Assembly: GCF_024171865.1 (NCBI RefSeq)
Contig: NZ_JAMTCN010000004.1
Coordinates: 281,471-345,470, forward strand
Direction: 5' to 3'
DNA from: Prauserella aidingensis
GTDB taxonomy: Bacteria > Actinomycetota > Actinomycetes > Mycobacteriales > Pseudonocardiaceae
Length of the DNA stretch: 64,000 nucleotides
A program made the position numbers and the translations under genes. Each line of letters begins with the position of its first letter. The stretch's first letter is position 1. Below the pieces are notes generated by a model. It was given only the letters and a program-made list of their open reading frames with translations, was not told where the DNA came from and did not search any database. Below are positions 43,901-53,290 of the stretch, piece by piece.

Positions 43901-45127
43901 TCAGGACGGGCGGTTGCCCTGTGGGATCTCGATGCTGATCGGATAGTCGGCCTCGGACAGATACAGCAGGACGATCTGCCGGATGAGTTCATCGAAGAGC
44001 CAGTACGTCTCGTCCGACCCGGGGAAGTTGAGGCCGAACTCCCGTGCGGCGATGAACGGCGGCCAGAACGTCTCGATCATCGGGCCGAATACTGGTTCCC
44101 TGTCGATGTCCAGCCAGTCCGCGACCCGATCGCCGAGCGTGTAACGCGTGAATGCGCCGAGCAACGGCTTACTCAGCACACTTCCGTCCAATTCGGACCC
44201 TAGTTCCAACAGGATCCGCGCCAGGTCTCGACCTTCCGGCGTGGGCGCCAGGATGGGATCCAAGACTTGCTCGGCCTGACGGTCAGCCTCGTGCCACGAC
44301 GCCGGGATGTACTCGTCCCGCACCCCGAGCATGTGCGCCGTGACCTGCCACGAGTGCAGGTATGCCTCGGCGTCGTCGTCGGAGATCGGGATCTCCCACT
44401 CACGCATCTTCTGCATGACCGTAGTGGCAAGACTGTGCCAGGTGACCATGATGTCGGCCTGGCTGATGGGAATCTCTTCGGGAGCGGCCTGGTTCCACTG
44501 TGGAGACTGCGGCAGCAGGTGCCGGACCGCCGAGTGCACCATGCGTGTCTTCACGCAGGTGATGGTCATCTCCCCGCCAGGGGCATAGGCGTTGTGGGTT
44601 CCGATGTCGTAGCCGAGCTTTGCGGTCTTGGAGATACGATCCTTCATGTTCGCGCCGCCGTAGGAATAATAGACAGCGCGCGCCTCCTTGGGGATGACGG
44701 TGCTCATCATTCCGCTCGCCATGGCGTACAACACGCCCAGGTACAGTCCGCGCCGCTTGGTGAAGGCGAAGGACTGTTCCAGCTTCTCGTGATCCACCCA
44801 CGACGGCAGCGTGCGGGCTCTTTCCATCAGTTCACGCACGTCGGCGGGAAGCCCGGTCGGCAGCTGTTGATCGTTCGTGGTCCAGGTACGAAGCAGCTCG
44901 TTGACCCGCGAGACATCACCGCGGTCGAGTAACGACGAGACAACTCGGTCGGCCTCCGGATCCCACACCGTGCGGGGATCAGCACCCGCACCGGTTCCCG
45001 CCACCGAGCCCGCCGGTGACCACGTCCACAGCGCTCGCGCCTGCGCGGGCGCCGCGACTCCGAGCGCGCCCAACGCCCCCAGTGTCCCGCCTGCGACCAG
45101 CGCCTTTCGTCTGCTGAGTTCTTCCAT
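43901..45127 (-). CDS. lcp: Latex clearing protein (rubber oxygenase), copy 1 of the operon
   Basis: 408 residues from the ATG at 45127, with AGGAG eight bases upstream; a GTG nine bases earlier overlaps that site. SRRKALVAGG and a hydrophobic run ending AQARA form a twin-arginine-type signal in which the second Arg is followed by Lys (RRK). E148, R164, K167, T168, H198 and R202 fall at exactly the positions reported for LcpK30. This supports both function and start. The two Lcp proteins share the core motifs (CVKTR, VRHLLPQSP, EAYLHSWQVTAHMLG) but differ in many positions, so they are old paralogues and may differ in product length or temperature range. Confidence 0.93.
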   Translation of the reverse strand: MEELSRRKALVAGGTLGALGALGVAAPAQARALWTWSPAGSVAGTGAGADPRTVWDPEADRVVSSLLDRGDVSRVNELLRTWTTNDQQLPTGLPADVRELMERARTLPSWVDHEKLEQSFAFTKRRGLYLGVLYAMASGMMSTVIPKEARAVYYSYGGANMKDRISKTAKLGYDIGTHNAYAPGGEMTITCVKTRMVHSAVRHLLPQSPQWNQAAPEEIPISQADIMVTWHSLATTVMQKMREWEIPISDDDAEAYLHSWQVTAHMLGVRDEYIPASWHEADRQAEQVLDPILAPTPEGRDLARILLELGSELDGSVLSKPLLGAFTRYTLGDRVADWLDIDREPVFGPMIETFWPPFIAAREFGLNFPGSDETYWLFDELIRQIVLLYLSEADYPISIEIPQGNRPS

Positions 45128-45179
45128 GATCCGCACTCCTCGTTGAGTTGCCGATGACCGGACAGATACCGTGCTGCAT

Positions 45180-45214
45180 TGATACGATGAAACAGCGATC
45201 GACTCTGTGTATCA
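45180..45214. promoter_or_regulatory. Candidate operator between lcp and the TetR gene
   Basis: TGATAC (45180-45185) and GTATCA (45209-45214) form inverted outer arms, with inner CAG/CTG triplets around CGATCGACT. The repeat lies midway in the 141-base divergent region where a TetR dimer controlling lcp and its own gene would bind. The inner spacing is asymmetric, so the match is tentative. Confidence 0.4.
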
Positions 45215-45268
45215 TGAGAGCATAAGAGGGCCCAGAACACCAGACCTGTCATCGCCGAAAGGAGATCT

Positions 45269-45955
45269 GTGGGACCAGCACTTCCCGGCGCGACCACTCC
45301 CGACGTCGACCGCGCCGAATCACTGCTCGAACGCGTTTTCAACGTGGAACCCGAGCACGAAGCCGACGACGATGCGGCCACCACACGTGTGCTCGACGCC
45401 GCCTACGAACAGTTCTGCCGCACGGGCATCCGCCGCTCGACGATGGATGACGTCGCACGTCGAGCCGGCGTCTCGCGGATCACCGTGTACCGCCGCTTCT
45501 CGACGAAGGACGCACTGGTCGAGCATGTGGTCCGGCGCGAATTCCGCCGCTACTTCGACCAGTTCCTGCTCGACATCAAGCCCGCGCGCGACGCCGCCGA
45601 ACGGGTCGAGTTGGGTTTCGCCAGTGCGCTGCGCTCGATCCGGCACAACCCCCTCATCGGCGGCCTCATGGACGTCGAGCCGGATGTCGTCGTACCGTCA
45701 CTGATCGGCGACGACGGCAGGACCATGGCGACCGTCTCCCGCTTCGTGGCCGACCGACTCCGCGCCGAACAGCGCGCGGGCACCGTGTCGGACGAGGTCG
45801 ACGTGGACTTGGCGGCCGAGCTGATGGTGCGTGTGTCGGCATCGTTCCTCGTCACCCCGAGTGGACTCATCGACCTGGACGATGACGATCAGGTTCGCGC
45901 GGTCGCACGCCGGTTCCTCGTCCCCATGCTTTCTCCTCCGGACGTGGCGACATAG
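45269..45955 (+). CDS. TetR-family regulator of the rubber-degradation operon
   Basis: 228 residues from GTG, with AAGGAG four to five bases upstream. An acidic N-terminal extension of about 38 residues precedes the TetR helix-turn-helix: TMDDVARRAGVSRITVYRRFSTK. The C-terminal ligand domain is helical. It is transcribed divergently from lcp. In Gordonia polyisoprenivorans a TetR-type LcpR represses lcp, so the same role is likely here, with a rubber-derived oligomer as the effector. The effector is inference. Confidence 0.85.
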   Translation: MGPALPGATTPDVDRAESLLERVFNVEPEHEADDDAATTRVLDAAYEQFCRTGIRRSTMDDVARRAGVSRITVYRRFSTKDALVEHVVRREFRRYFDQFLLDIKPARDAAERVELGFASALRSIRHNPLIGGLMDVEPDVVVPSLIGDDGRTMATVSRFVADRLRAEQRAGTVSDEVDVDLAAELMVRVSASFLVTPSGLIDLDDDDQVRAVARRFLVPMLSPPDVAT

Positions 45956-45956
45956 C

Positions 45957-45991
45957 CGGACGGCCGCTCACGAAGGGGCCGGCCGCGTCCG
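45957..45991. terminator. Hairpin between convergent tetR and quiC
   Basis: CGGACGGCCG pairs with CGGCCGCGTCCG apart from a two-base bulge. It lies just past the tetR stop codon, and quiC ends at 46051 on the opposite strand, so it may stop transcription from both sides. Confidence 0.5.
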
Positions 45992-46050
45992 TGGGCAGAC
46001 GGGGGGGGTTGCCCACGCCCCGACGACTCGTCAGGTTTCCCTCGGCCGGC

Positions 46051-47868
46051 CTATCGGGCCTGCCGCGCCGCTCGGTGAGCGGCCATCCGGACGGGCGCGT
46101 TCGCGACGCCGTAGCCGTCGTAGCCGCCGACCCGCTGCACCACCTCGAAGAACACCCTGTCCCCCAGCACCTCGGTGTGGAAGTGGAAGAACTCGCCGTC
46201 GTCGTCGCGGTCGTAGAGCACCTGGCACTCGCGCAGGGCGGCCAGCAGGTCGGGGTCGAGCTCCATGCGCGCCTCGAGGTCGTCGTAGTAGTTGTCGGGA
46301 ATCGGCAGCAGCGGTGCCCCGCGCGCTCGCATCGCCCGTGCGCTGGCGAAGATGTCGTCGCTGGCGAACGCGATGTGCTGCGGATCGGGCACGCCCGGCG
46401 CCCAGTCACCGCGACGCAGGACCGTGCCGTGCAGCGCTATGCGCACCAGGCCGCGGGCATCGGTCAGAGCCCGACTGCGCACGAGCCCGAACGGTGCGGC
46501 GAACTCGGCGTCGTGCCGGGGTTCCAGCCCGAGCACCGAGCGATAGAACAGCGTCGCCTCGTCGAAGTAGTCGAACGGCTGCGCCAGTGCGACATGGTCG
46601 ATATGGCCGAGCCCGCCCAGCGCGTGCGAACTCGCTCCGGTCAGGATGAAGTCGGACATCCACCCGTCCTCGGCGGCGGCCGTCCGGCAGAAGAATACGG
46701 AGGTGCCGTCGGGCGCGGCGACGACGCTCAGGTCGGCCTCGGCGGGCCCGCGGGTGCGGGGAACCTTCGGCGCCAGGAACGCCTCGGCCCGCGCGGCGGA
46801 CGCCGCCGGATCGACCGTGTCGACGGCGAGCGCACTGACGGCGGTGGCCTGGTCCGTGCCGGAGTTGAGCAGAACCCGGGCGTTGCCCTGTTGCCAGAGC
46901 TGGACCGGCTTGGACCGGTGCTTGCCGACGTGCGCGAAGCCCATCGCGGCGAGTGCCCGCGCCACCTGGTGGTCGGAGGCCGAGCTGACGGCCAGTTCGG
47001 TGAAGGCGTAGCCGGTGAGTTCCGGTGGGCTCGGCGGCGCCGGCTCCCGCCCGAGTGATTCCCCCAACGCGACCAGCGAGCGCATGGCGTCGACCGCGGC
47101 GCGACCCGGCGCGGCCTGCCGGTACACGTCGTTGAACACCTCCAGCGACAGCGGGCCGTCGTAACCCGCGGCCAGCACGGCCGAGGTGAAAGCGGCCAGG
47201 TCGAACGAGCCCTGTCCGGGAAACAGCCGATGGTGTCGGCTCCACTGCAACACGTCCATGTTCAGGTGTGGCGCGTCGGCGAGCTGCAGGAAGAACAGTT
47301 TGTCGGCCGGGATCTGCGCGATTCCGTCGATGCTCGTGCCGCCACTCTGCGCGCGGGACAACACGTGGAAGCTGTCCAAGCACAGTCCGAGCGCAGGGTG
47401 GTCCGCACGCCGCACGACCTCCCACGAGCGCTCCCAGGTGTCGACCACGCGCCCCCAAGCCAGCGCTTCGTAGGCGATGCGCATTCCGTGCCCGGCTGCG
47501 CGTTCCGCGAGTGCCCGCAACTGCTCGGCGAGCAGCTCGTCGTCGTCCACGGCATCGGCCGAAACCGACGAGCACACCAGCATCGTGTCGGTCCCGAGCC
47601 GTCGCATGACGTCGAATTTGCGTTCCGCGCGCCGCAGGTTGCGGCTGACCGTGTCGGGATCGGCGGAGTCGACATCCCGGAACGGCTGGTACAGGTCGAC
47701 CGACAGGCCCAGCCGGTCGCAGTGCGCCCGCACCTGCTCCGGCGACCAGGGCGAGGCGATCAGGTCGTTCTCGAAGACCTCGACACCGCCGAAACCCGCC
47801 GCGGCTGCCGCGTTCAGCTTGTCCTCGAGCGTGCCAGACAGACACACCGTCGCTATGCCTTTGTGCAT
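46051..47868 (-). CDS. quiC: 3-dehydroshikimate dehydratase, two-domain QuiC/QsuB type
   Basis: 605 residues. The N-terminal AP-endonuclease-like TIM barrel (1-275) carries metal ligands E134, D165, Q195 and E243, the pattern of QuiC1/AsbF dehydratases. The C-terminal half (about 290-595) has two vicinal-oxygen-chelate modules like hydroxyphenylpyruvate dioxygenase, with HIDHVALAQPFDYF and HIAFASDDIF, a layout known from actinobacterial QsuB and Pseudomonas QuiC1. It converts 3-dehydroshikimate to protocatechuate. GGAGGTT precedes the ATG. It overlaps the Gfo/Idh gene by 16 bases. The common annotation as sugar isomerase/HPPD would be misleading. Confidence 0.9.
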   Translation of the reverse strand: MHKGIATVCLSGTLEDKLNAAAAAGFGGVEVFENDLIASPWSPEQVRAHCDRLGLSVDLYQPFRDVDSADPDTVSRNLRRAERKFDVMRRLGTDTMLVCSSVSADAVDDDELLAEQLRALAERAAGHGMRIAYEALAWGRVVDTWERSWEVVRRADHPALGLCLDSFHVLSRAQSGGTSIDGIAQIPADKLFFLQLADAPHLNMDVLQWSRHHRLFPGQGSFDLAAFTSAVLAAGYDGPLSLEVFNDVYRQAAPGRAAVDAMRSLVALGESLGREPAPPSPPELTGYAFTELAVSSASDHQVARALAAMGFAHVGKHRSKPVQLWQQGNARVLLNSGTDQATAVSALAVDTVDPAASAARAEAFLAPKVPRTRGPAEADLSVVAAPDGTSVFFCRTAAAEDGWMSDFILTGASSHALGGLGHIDHVALAQPFDYFDEATLFYRSVLGLEPRHDAEFAAPFGLVRSRALTDARGLVRIALHGTVLRRGDWAPGVPDPQHIAFASDDIFASARAMRARGAPLLPIPDNYYDDLEARMELDPDLLAALRECQVLYDRDDDGEFFHFHTEVLGDRVFFEVVQRVGGYDGYGVANAPVRMAAHRAARQAR

Positions 47869-48914
47869 GGTTCAACCTCCGTCAACGGGATGGGCACCGT
47901 CGCGGCGGTCCGGGCCGCTTCGGCTACTGCGTGGGTCACGCGCAACGTCCGAAGCCCTTCCCGGCCGTCGACCAACGGCGCAGTCTCGCCGCGCACCACG
48001 GCCCGGAAGTGCGCCAGCTGACGCACGAGTGGATCCGCTCCGGAACGATCCAACACCGACGTCCGGAAGGGCTGCCACCAGGACCGTTCGCCGGCGAAGA
48101 CCCGCAATCGCATGGTGGGGATGCCGAGCGAGCCGTCGGTGCCCGCCAACACGTAGCAGTCCTCATCGGGATGGTTCGGGTACGCGGCGTCCTCCGCGGA
48201 TGTCTGTTCCCAGCTGTGCGGCGCGGCCGCGGTGTCGGAGAGCAGGAACACCCCGAGGGCGCCCGTATCGAATCGGAGCGTGACCGCCGCGGTGTCCTCG
48301 ACGTCGAACCCGCGGACCGCGTTCGACGCCACGGCCTGTACCTCGGTGATCTCCCCGCACAGCGCGCGCAGGTTGTCGATCTCGTGGACGAGGTTGATCA
48401 GGATCGGCCCGCCGCCGGCCGTGCTCCGCCACGGCGCGTTCTCGAAGTAGCCGTCCGGCTTGCGGAACAACGCGCTCCCCTGGACGGCGACGAGCCTGCC
48501 GAGCACACCGGTCCGGACGACTTCGGCCGCCGCCGCCACGATCGGGCTGTGCCGGCGGTGGTGGCCGACCAGCAACGGCACGCCCGCCGCCTCCGCCGCC
48601 TCCACCATCGACACGGCCTCGGCGGGCGAGTCGGCGAGGGGCTTCTCCACGAGTACCGGGACCCGTGCCTCAACACAGTGCAGCACGTGCTCGGCGTGCA
48701 GCCGGTTCGGCGATGCGACGATCACCGCGTCGGGCCGGACCGCCGCCAGCATTTCCGGAACGCCGGCGTACCCCGGCACCCCGTGCCCGTCGCGTGCCGC
48801 AGGGTCGGGGTCCACCACGGACACGAGTTCGCTGGCGACGTCGGAACGGACCAGTGCGATGTGACGCCGTCCGATGAGGCCGGCGCCCACGACGGCGATG
48901 CGCACCCGGGTCAT
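47853..48914 (-). CDS. Gfo/Idh/MocA-family NAD(P)-dependent oxidoreductase
   Basis: 353 residues. N-terminal Rossmann motif [13 protein letters not shown], the family signature [14 protein letters not shown] with catalytic Lys at about 90, and [17 protein letters not shown] with the active-site Asp/His are intact. These enzymes oxidise cyclitols or sugars at a ring hydroxyl. Between aroQ and quiC in an operon without a shikimate dehydrogenase, it is the best candidate to oxidise quinate or shikimate (or a related cyclitol carboxylate) to the 3-dehydro form. This is inference. Overlap of four bases with aroQ. Confidence 0.86.
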   Translation of the reverse strand: MTRVRIAVVGAGLIGRRHIALVRSDVASELVSVVDPDPAARDGHGVPGYAGVPEMLAAVRPDAVIVASPNRLHAEHVLHCVEARVPVLVEKPLADSPAEAVSMVEAAEAAGVPLLVGHHRRHSPIVAAAAEVVRTGVLGRLVAVQGSALFRKPDGYFENAPWRSTAGGGPILINLVHEIDNLRALCGEITEVQAVASNAVRGFDVEDTAAVTLRFDTGALGVFLLSDTAAAPHSWEQTSAEDAAYPNHPDEDCYVLAGTDGSLGIPTMRLRVFAGERSWWQPFRTSVLDRSGADPLVRQLAHFRAVVRGETAPLVDGREGLRTLRVTHAVAEAARTAATVPIPLTEVEPCTKA

Positions 48915-49336
48915 CGCGAGGCCAGCCAGCGCAGCGCGAGCGTGTAGCCGGCCACGCCGCAGCCGATGATCGACGCGGTGGCGATCGGGCTGATGTAGGA
49001 GTGTGTCCGGAACGGCTCCCGCGCGTGGACGTTCGTCAGGTGCACCTCGACCAGTGGCGCGTCGAGCATCGCGCACGCGTCCCGTAGGGCGACCGACGTG
49101 TGGGTCCACGCTGCCGGGTTCAGCACGACCGCGGCACCGTCGTCGGCGGCCTCGTGCACCCAGGCGAGCATCTCGTGCTCGGCGTCGGTCTGCCGTACGT
49201 CCACGTCGAGACCGAGCTCGGCCGCCAGGGTGCGGCACGACGCGACCAGCTCGTCGTACCCGGTACTGCCGTACTTCTCGGGCTCGCGGCGGCCGAGCCG
49301 TCCGAGGTTGGGGCCGTTGAGCACCCGTACCCGCAT
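48911..49336 (-). CDS. aroQ: Type II 3-dehydroquinate dehydratase
   Basis: 141 residues. [17 protein letters not shown] carries the catalytic Arg and Tyr; [15 protein letters not shown] the anion/substrate loop and [17 protein letters not shown] the catalytic His and Arg. The type II enzyme interconverts 3-dehydroquinate and 3-dehydroshikimate. Its place directly before quiC and after a TRAP transporter marks it as a catabolic copy (QuiB/QsuC role) rather than the biosynthetic one, which is probably elsewhere. Confidence 0.93.
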   Translation of the reverse strand: MRVRVLNGPNLGRLGRREPEKYGSTGYDELVASCRTLAAELGLDVDVRQTDAEHEMLAWVHEAADDGAAVVLNPAAWTHTSVALRDACAMLDAPLVEVHLTNVHAREPFRTHSYISPIATASIIGCGVAGYTLALRWLASR

Positions 49337-49384
49337 GTCCGTCCCCTCTCCGATGAGTGTCCCGGCTGGTGTATTTCGCGCCGG

Positions 49385-50407
49385 CTATCGGGCCGAGCTC
49401 TGCACCTGCTCGTAGAGCTTCGCCTGCTCACCGGAGAGCGTGCGCTCGAAGTGCTGCTGCGCCCGCTCGGCGAACGCGTCGCGGTTCACGTCGTCCACGA
49501 CCGTCACCGTGCCCTCGGACTTCCACTGCTCGAGAATCTTCTTCTCCTCGTCCTCGATGCAGGTGCGGTTCTTGGCGCGGGTCTCGTGCACGGACGTCTC
49601 GAGCGCATCCTGCTGCTCGGTCGAGAGCTGCTGCCAGCTCTCCTCGTTGACAACGATCAGCTGGGAACCGGTCTGGTGACCGGACAACGAGACGTGGCTC
49701 TGCACCTCGTCGAAGCTCTGATCCGCGATCGTCGGAATCGGGTTCTCCTGGCCGTCGATGATGCCCTGCTGCAGGCCGACGTAGACCTCCTCGAACGCGA
49801 CCGCGGTCGCGTTCGCCCCGACCGCCTTGGCGTTCTCCAGGTAGATCGGCGAGTCCGCGTAGCGCATCCGGAGTCCCTCGAGGTCCGCCGGCTCGCGGAT
49901 CGGCCGGTTCGCAGTGAAGTGCCGCATTCCGAAGAACCAGCCGTCGAGGATGCGGGTGCCGGTGGCCTTCGCGAAGTCGTCCTTCAGTTGCTGGCCCTGC
50001 TGACTGTCGAGGAACTCGAACAACTGGTCCGGACCGTCGAACGCATACGCCATGTCGAGCACGCCGATCGGCGGGTAGCTGGCCGCGAGCGCCGACGAAC
50101 CCTGCACGTCGATGTCCACGTCACCGGACTTCACGGAGTTGAAACGCTCGGCGTCGTCGCCGAGCTGACTGTTCGGGAACGTCTCGATGGTGAGCCCGCT
50201 GTCCTGCCCGTTGATCGTGTCGGCCACGGCCTGGATCCCGCAGCGGGTGTGCGGGTGCTGCGTAGGGTAGCTGTTGGCGAACGACAACGTGGCGGTGCCG
50301 TTCCCTCCGTCGTTGTCACCGCCGCCCATGGCGGTGCAGCCGCCCGCGAGCATTGTGACGAGAGTGAGCGCGAGAGCGCGCCTGCTGTTGGTTGACCTTG
50401 TCGGCAT
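49385..50407 (-). CDS. TRAP transporter solute-binding lipoprotein (DctP family)
   Basis: 340 residues using the second of two adjacent ATGs, five bases after AGGAGG. A lipoprotein signal ends LAGGC. The mature protein begins LSFANSYPTQHP and contains GVLDMAYAFDGPDQ and the family Arg region RMRYADSPIYLENAKAVGA, where an Arg usually binds the substrate carboxylate. It is the extracytoplasmic receptor of a TRAP system whose permeases are the next two genes upstream. The substrate is probably an organic acid of the quinate/shikimate type, from operon context. Confidence 0.9.
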   Translation of the reverse strand: MPTRSTNSRRALALTLVTMLAGGCTAMGGGDNDGGNGTATLSFANSYPTQHPHTRCGIQAVADTINGQDSGLTIETFPNSQLGDDAERFNSVKSGDVDIDVQGSSALAASYPPIGVLDMAYAFDGPDQLFEFLDSQQGQQLKDDFAKATGTRILDGWFFGMRHFTANRPIREPADLEGLRMRYADSPIYLENAKAVGANATAVAFEEVYVGLQQGIIDGQENPIPTIADQSFDEVQSHVSLSGHQTGSQLIVVNEESWQQLSTEQQDALETSVHETRAKNRTCIEDEEKKILEQWKSEGTVTVVDDVNRDAFAERAQQHFERTLSGEQAKLYEQVQSSAR

Positions 50408-50438
50408 CATTGCCTCCTGGGTGTGTGTCATCTACGGG

Positions 50439-51713
50439 TCAGAGACCGAGTACCTGCGGCAGGAACGTGGCCACCGACGGCACGAACGTGAGCAGCAGGA
50501 GCACGGCGACCAACGGGACGAGGAACGGTGCGGTGCCGCGGAACACCTCGTGCACGGGCATCCTCGTGACGGGGCTGAGGACGTACAGCACGGCGCCGAT
50601 GGGCGGGGTCAGCAAGCCGATCATCAGGTTGACGATCGTGAGGACCCCGAAGTGCAGCGGGTTCACGCCGAACTCGGCGGCGATCGGCAGCAGGATCGGC
50701 ACGGTGATCACCAGCACCGACGTGCCCTCCAGCACCGCGCCGAGCACGATGAGCAAGACGTTGACCATGAGCAGGAAGACGACCTGGCTGTCGGTGAACC
50801 CGAGCATCCAGTCGGCGACCGCTCCGGGCACCTGCTCCCGGGCCAGGATCCAGGCCAGCAGACCGGAGGCACCGATGATCAGCGTGATCGACGCCGTGGT
50901 CGCCGCGGTGTCGCGCAGGATCCCGCCGAGATCCCGCAGCCGCACCGCGCGATAGCACAGACCGAGCACGAGCACGTACGTCGCGCCGACGGCCGCGGCC
51001 TCGGTCGGCGTGAAGAACCCGCCGAGGATGCCGCCCAGGATGATCACCGGACAGAGCAACGGAGCCAGCACCCGCGTCGTCGCGCGACGCAGCCGGGCCC
51101 AGTCGAACGGCTGCGACTGCAGATCGTGCTGGCGGCGGACCCACACGAACACCGCGATCGCGAGCCCACTGGCCATCAGGAAAGCAGGCAGCACCGACGC
51201 CGCGAACAACGCACCGGTGGAGACCGCGGCGATCGATGCGTAGATCACGGCCGGGATGCTCGGCGGCATCACCGGGCCGATCAGACTGGACGCGGCGGTG
51301 ATGCCCACGGAGAACCGTTTCGAGTAGCCCTTGCGGACTATGGCGGGGACCTCGACCTTGCCGAGTCCGGCCGCGTCCGCCAGCGCGGAGCCGCTCATCC
51401 AGGAGAAGCCGAGACTCACACCGATGTTGACGTAGCCGAGGCTGCCTTTGACGCGCCCGATGAGCGCGAGCGCGAAGTCGAACATCCGATCCGCGATTCC
51501 CGCGTGGTTGGCGATCACGCCGAGCAGGATGAACAGCGGAACCGCCAGCAGCGGGAAGCTGTCAATGGCACCCGTGAGCTCACGGGTACTCAGGCCGACC
51601 GACTGCCCGTTGAAGGTGACGTAGCTCAGACACGGCCCCAGGAGGGCGAACGCGACGGGCACGCGCAACGCGAGCAGGACGGCGATTCCGGCGGCCAACA
51701 GCACCATGCTCAT
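50439..51713 (-). CDS. TRAP transporter large permease (DctM family)
   Basis: 424 residues, about 12 membrane segments. Motifs: PLFILLGVIANHAGIADRMFDFA, GSALADAAGLGKVEVPAI, ASSLIGPVMPPSIPAVIYAS and GGFFTPTEAAAVGATYVL. These are the standard DctM signature. It imports the substrate with sodium together with the small subunit. The start overlaps the small permease stop codon (ATGA). Confidence 0.93.
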   Translation of the reverse strand: MSMVLLAAGIAVLLALRVPVAFALLGPCLSYVTFNGQSVGLSTRELTGAIDSFPLLAVPLFILLGVIANHAGIADRMFDFALALIGRVKGSLGYVNIGVSLGFSWMSGSALADAAGLGKVEVPAIVRKGYSKRFSVGITAASSLIGPVMPPSIPAVIYASIAAVSTGALFAASVLPAFLMASGLAIAVFVWVRRQHDLQSQPFDWARLRRATTRVLAPLLCPVIILGGILGGFFTPTEAAAVGATYVLVLGLCYRAVRLRDLGGILRDTAATTASITLIIGASGLLAWILAREQVPGAVADWMLGFTDSQVVFLLMVNVLLIVLGAVLEGTSVLVITVPILLPIAAEFGVNPLHFGVLTIVNLMIGLLTPPIGAVLYVLSPVTRMPVHEVFRGTAPFLVPLVAVLLLLTFVPSVATFLPQVLGL

Positions 51714-52225
51714 GCCTGCGACTCCTCTCCAACGGCCCGAGGGGGAAGGAACACGGCCACGACCGACCGCAGGGCGGTGAGCAGAAACCCGACGAGCGGG
51801 ATGACGTAGAACCAGCGAATGGGAATACCGAGTGCCGGCGAGACCTGCGAACTGTCGTCGGTCACCAGCACGAACGCCTCGTAGGCGAGGTTCAGGCACA
51901 CGATCGCGACCATGATGTTCGCGAAGAGGAACACCAGCCTGCGGGTGAGACCGCGTGTCACGGTGTCGATGACCTTCAGCGTGACGTGCCCGTCCCGCTC
52001 CATCAGGTATCCCGCCATCGCGAAGGTCAACCAGACGAGGCTGAAGCGGGCCAGCTCACCGGACCCGACCCAACCGCCGGTGGGCAGATACCGCTGCAAC
52101 GCCTGACCGAGCATCAGCACCAGGATCGTGGCGAGCAGCAGCCCTCCCACGGCGGACTCCACAGTGGACAACCAGCGCAGCGGGGCGGGCCGTGACCGTG
52201 CTGCCGTCCCGTCCTGTTCAGCCAT
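51710..52225 (-). CDS. TRAP transporter small permease (DctQ family)
   Basis: 171 residues, four membrane segments. WVGSGELARFSLVWLTFAMAG is the DctQ signature. It overlaps both the large permease gene (4 bases) and the alcohol dehydrogenase gene (8 bases), so all are co-translated. Confidence 0.9.
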   Translation of the reverse strand: MAEQDGTAARSRPAPLRWLSTVESAVGGLLLATILVLMLGQALQRYLPTGGWVGSGELARFSLVWLTFAMAGYLMERDGHVTLKVIDTVTRGLTRRLVFLFANIMVAIVCLNLAYEAFVLVTDDSSQVSPALGIPIRWFYVIPLVGFLLTALRSVVAVFLPPRAVGEESQA

Positions 52226-53219
52226 GCCGGTCCTCCTGCCAGACCGTCAGATCGATCCATGACTTACCCGGCGCGGAACGTGCCTGCGCGAAGGCCTCCG
52301 ACGCCTGCGCCGGTCCCGCCGCTCGCTGGAGCACCTCCCCCGGTACGATGAGGCCGTCACCGACGGCCGCGACCGTGTCGGCGAAGTCGCCTGGATGGTC
52401 GTAGATCAGCGAGCCGCGGATCACCAACTGCCGTCTCGCCAGCTCCGTTGTGGACATCGAGACCGCATCGCCGCCCATCCCGACCATCACGATCGAGCCC
52501 GTGGCCGCCACTGCCTGCAGTGCGATGGCCCAGGTGCGCTCGTTGCCTGCCGTGTCGACCACCACGGGAAAACCACGCACGTCGTGCGGGTCGGCGCGCT
52601 TGGCGCCGAGCCGTTCGGCGAGCGCCAGCCGCCCGGGGTGGGGTTCGGTGACGAAGGCGCGCACCCCGTGTGCCAGCAGCGCCTGACACAGCAACAGGCC
52701 CTGCGAGCCTGCTCCGATCACCAGGCATTCGTCGCCGGCCTCGACACCGGAACGCCGCACGGCGGCCCTCGCGACGGCGAGCGGTTCGAGGCAGGCCAGG
52801 GTCTCGTCGGACACCGACTCGGGCACCGACCGGGCGAAGCGCGCCGGGACGGCGACCCGTTCGGCCAGCAGGCCAGGCACGTTCATGCCGACGATCCCGC
52901 GGTCCGGGCAGGCCGACGTCCGGCCCGCCAGGCACGCCGCGCATGCGAGGCAGGGATAGTTCGGCTCGACGACGACCCGCTGGCCGACATGGCGGTCGGT
53001 CACGCCGGCGCCCACGGCGACGATCTCGCCGCCACCCTCGTGTCCCATCACCCACGGTAAGGCGGGGACGGGGCGGTGACCTTCGTACACACCGAGGTCG
53101 GAGCCACACAGCCCGACGGCGCGGATGCCCACCAGGACCTCGCCGACGCCCGGCTGCGGGTCCGGCCGGTCGTGCACGACCTCGACCCTGCCGGGAGCGG
53201 TCAGGACGATTGCCCTCAT
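52218..53219 (-). CDS. Zinc-dependent alcohol dehydrogenase (sorbitol/threonine dehydrogenase type)
   Basis: 333 residues. Catalytic zinc ligands lie in GLCGSDLGVYEGH and the GHEGGG block; the structural zinc region has three Cys in CLACAACLAG and a fourth in TSACPD. The cofactor site is VIGAGSQGLLLCQALLAHG. It is the first gene of the TRAP-aroQ-quiC operon and divergent from the LacI regulator. It could oxidise the imported polyol or cyclitol before the Gfo/Idh step. Substrate unknown. Confidence 0.88.
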   Translation of the reverse strand: MRAIVLTAPGRVEVVHDRPDPQPGVGEVLVGIRAVGLCGSDLGVYEGHRPVPALPWVMGHEGGGEIVAVGAGVTDRHVGQRVVVEPNYPCLACAACLAGRTSACPDRGIVGMNVPGLLAERVAVPARFARSVPESVSDETLACLEPLAVARAAVRRSGVEAGDECLVIGAGSQGLLLCQALLAHGVRAFVTEPHPGRLALAERLGAKRADPHDVRGFPVVVDTAGNERTWAIALQAVAATGSIVMVGMGGDAVSMSTTELARRQLVIRGSLIYDHPGDFADTVAAVGDGLIVPGEVLQRAAGPAQASEAFAQARSAPGKSWIDLTVWQEDRHG

Positions 53220-53290
53220 CGACGGTGTTCCTCTCGACGCTGAGATCCGGGTGAAGTGGGGACCGACGATAAGCGGATGGCAAAATCGAC

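Noticed and set aside
46051..47868. Call as 4-hydroxyphenylpyruvate dioxygenase or sugar isomerase
   Set aside because: The fused TIM barrel with E134/D165/Q195/E243 and the adjacent aroQ identify a QuiC-type dehydroshikimate dehydratase.
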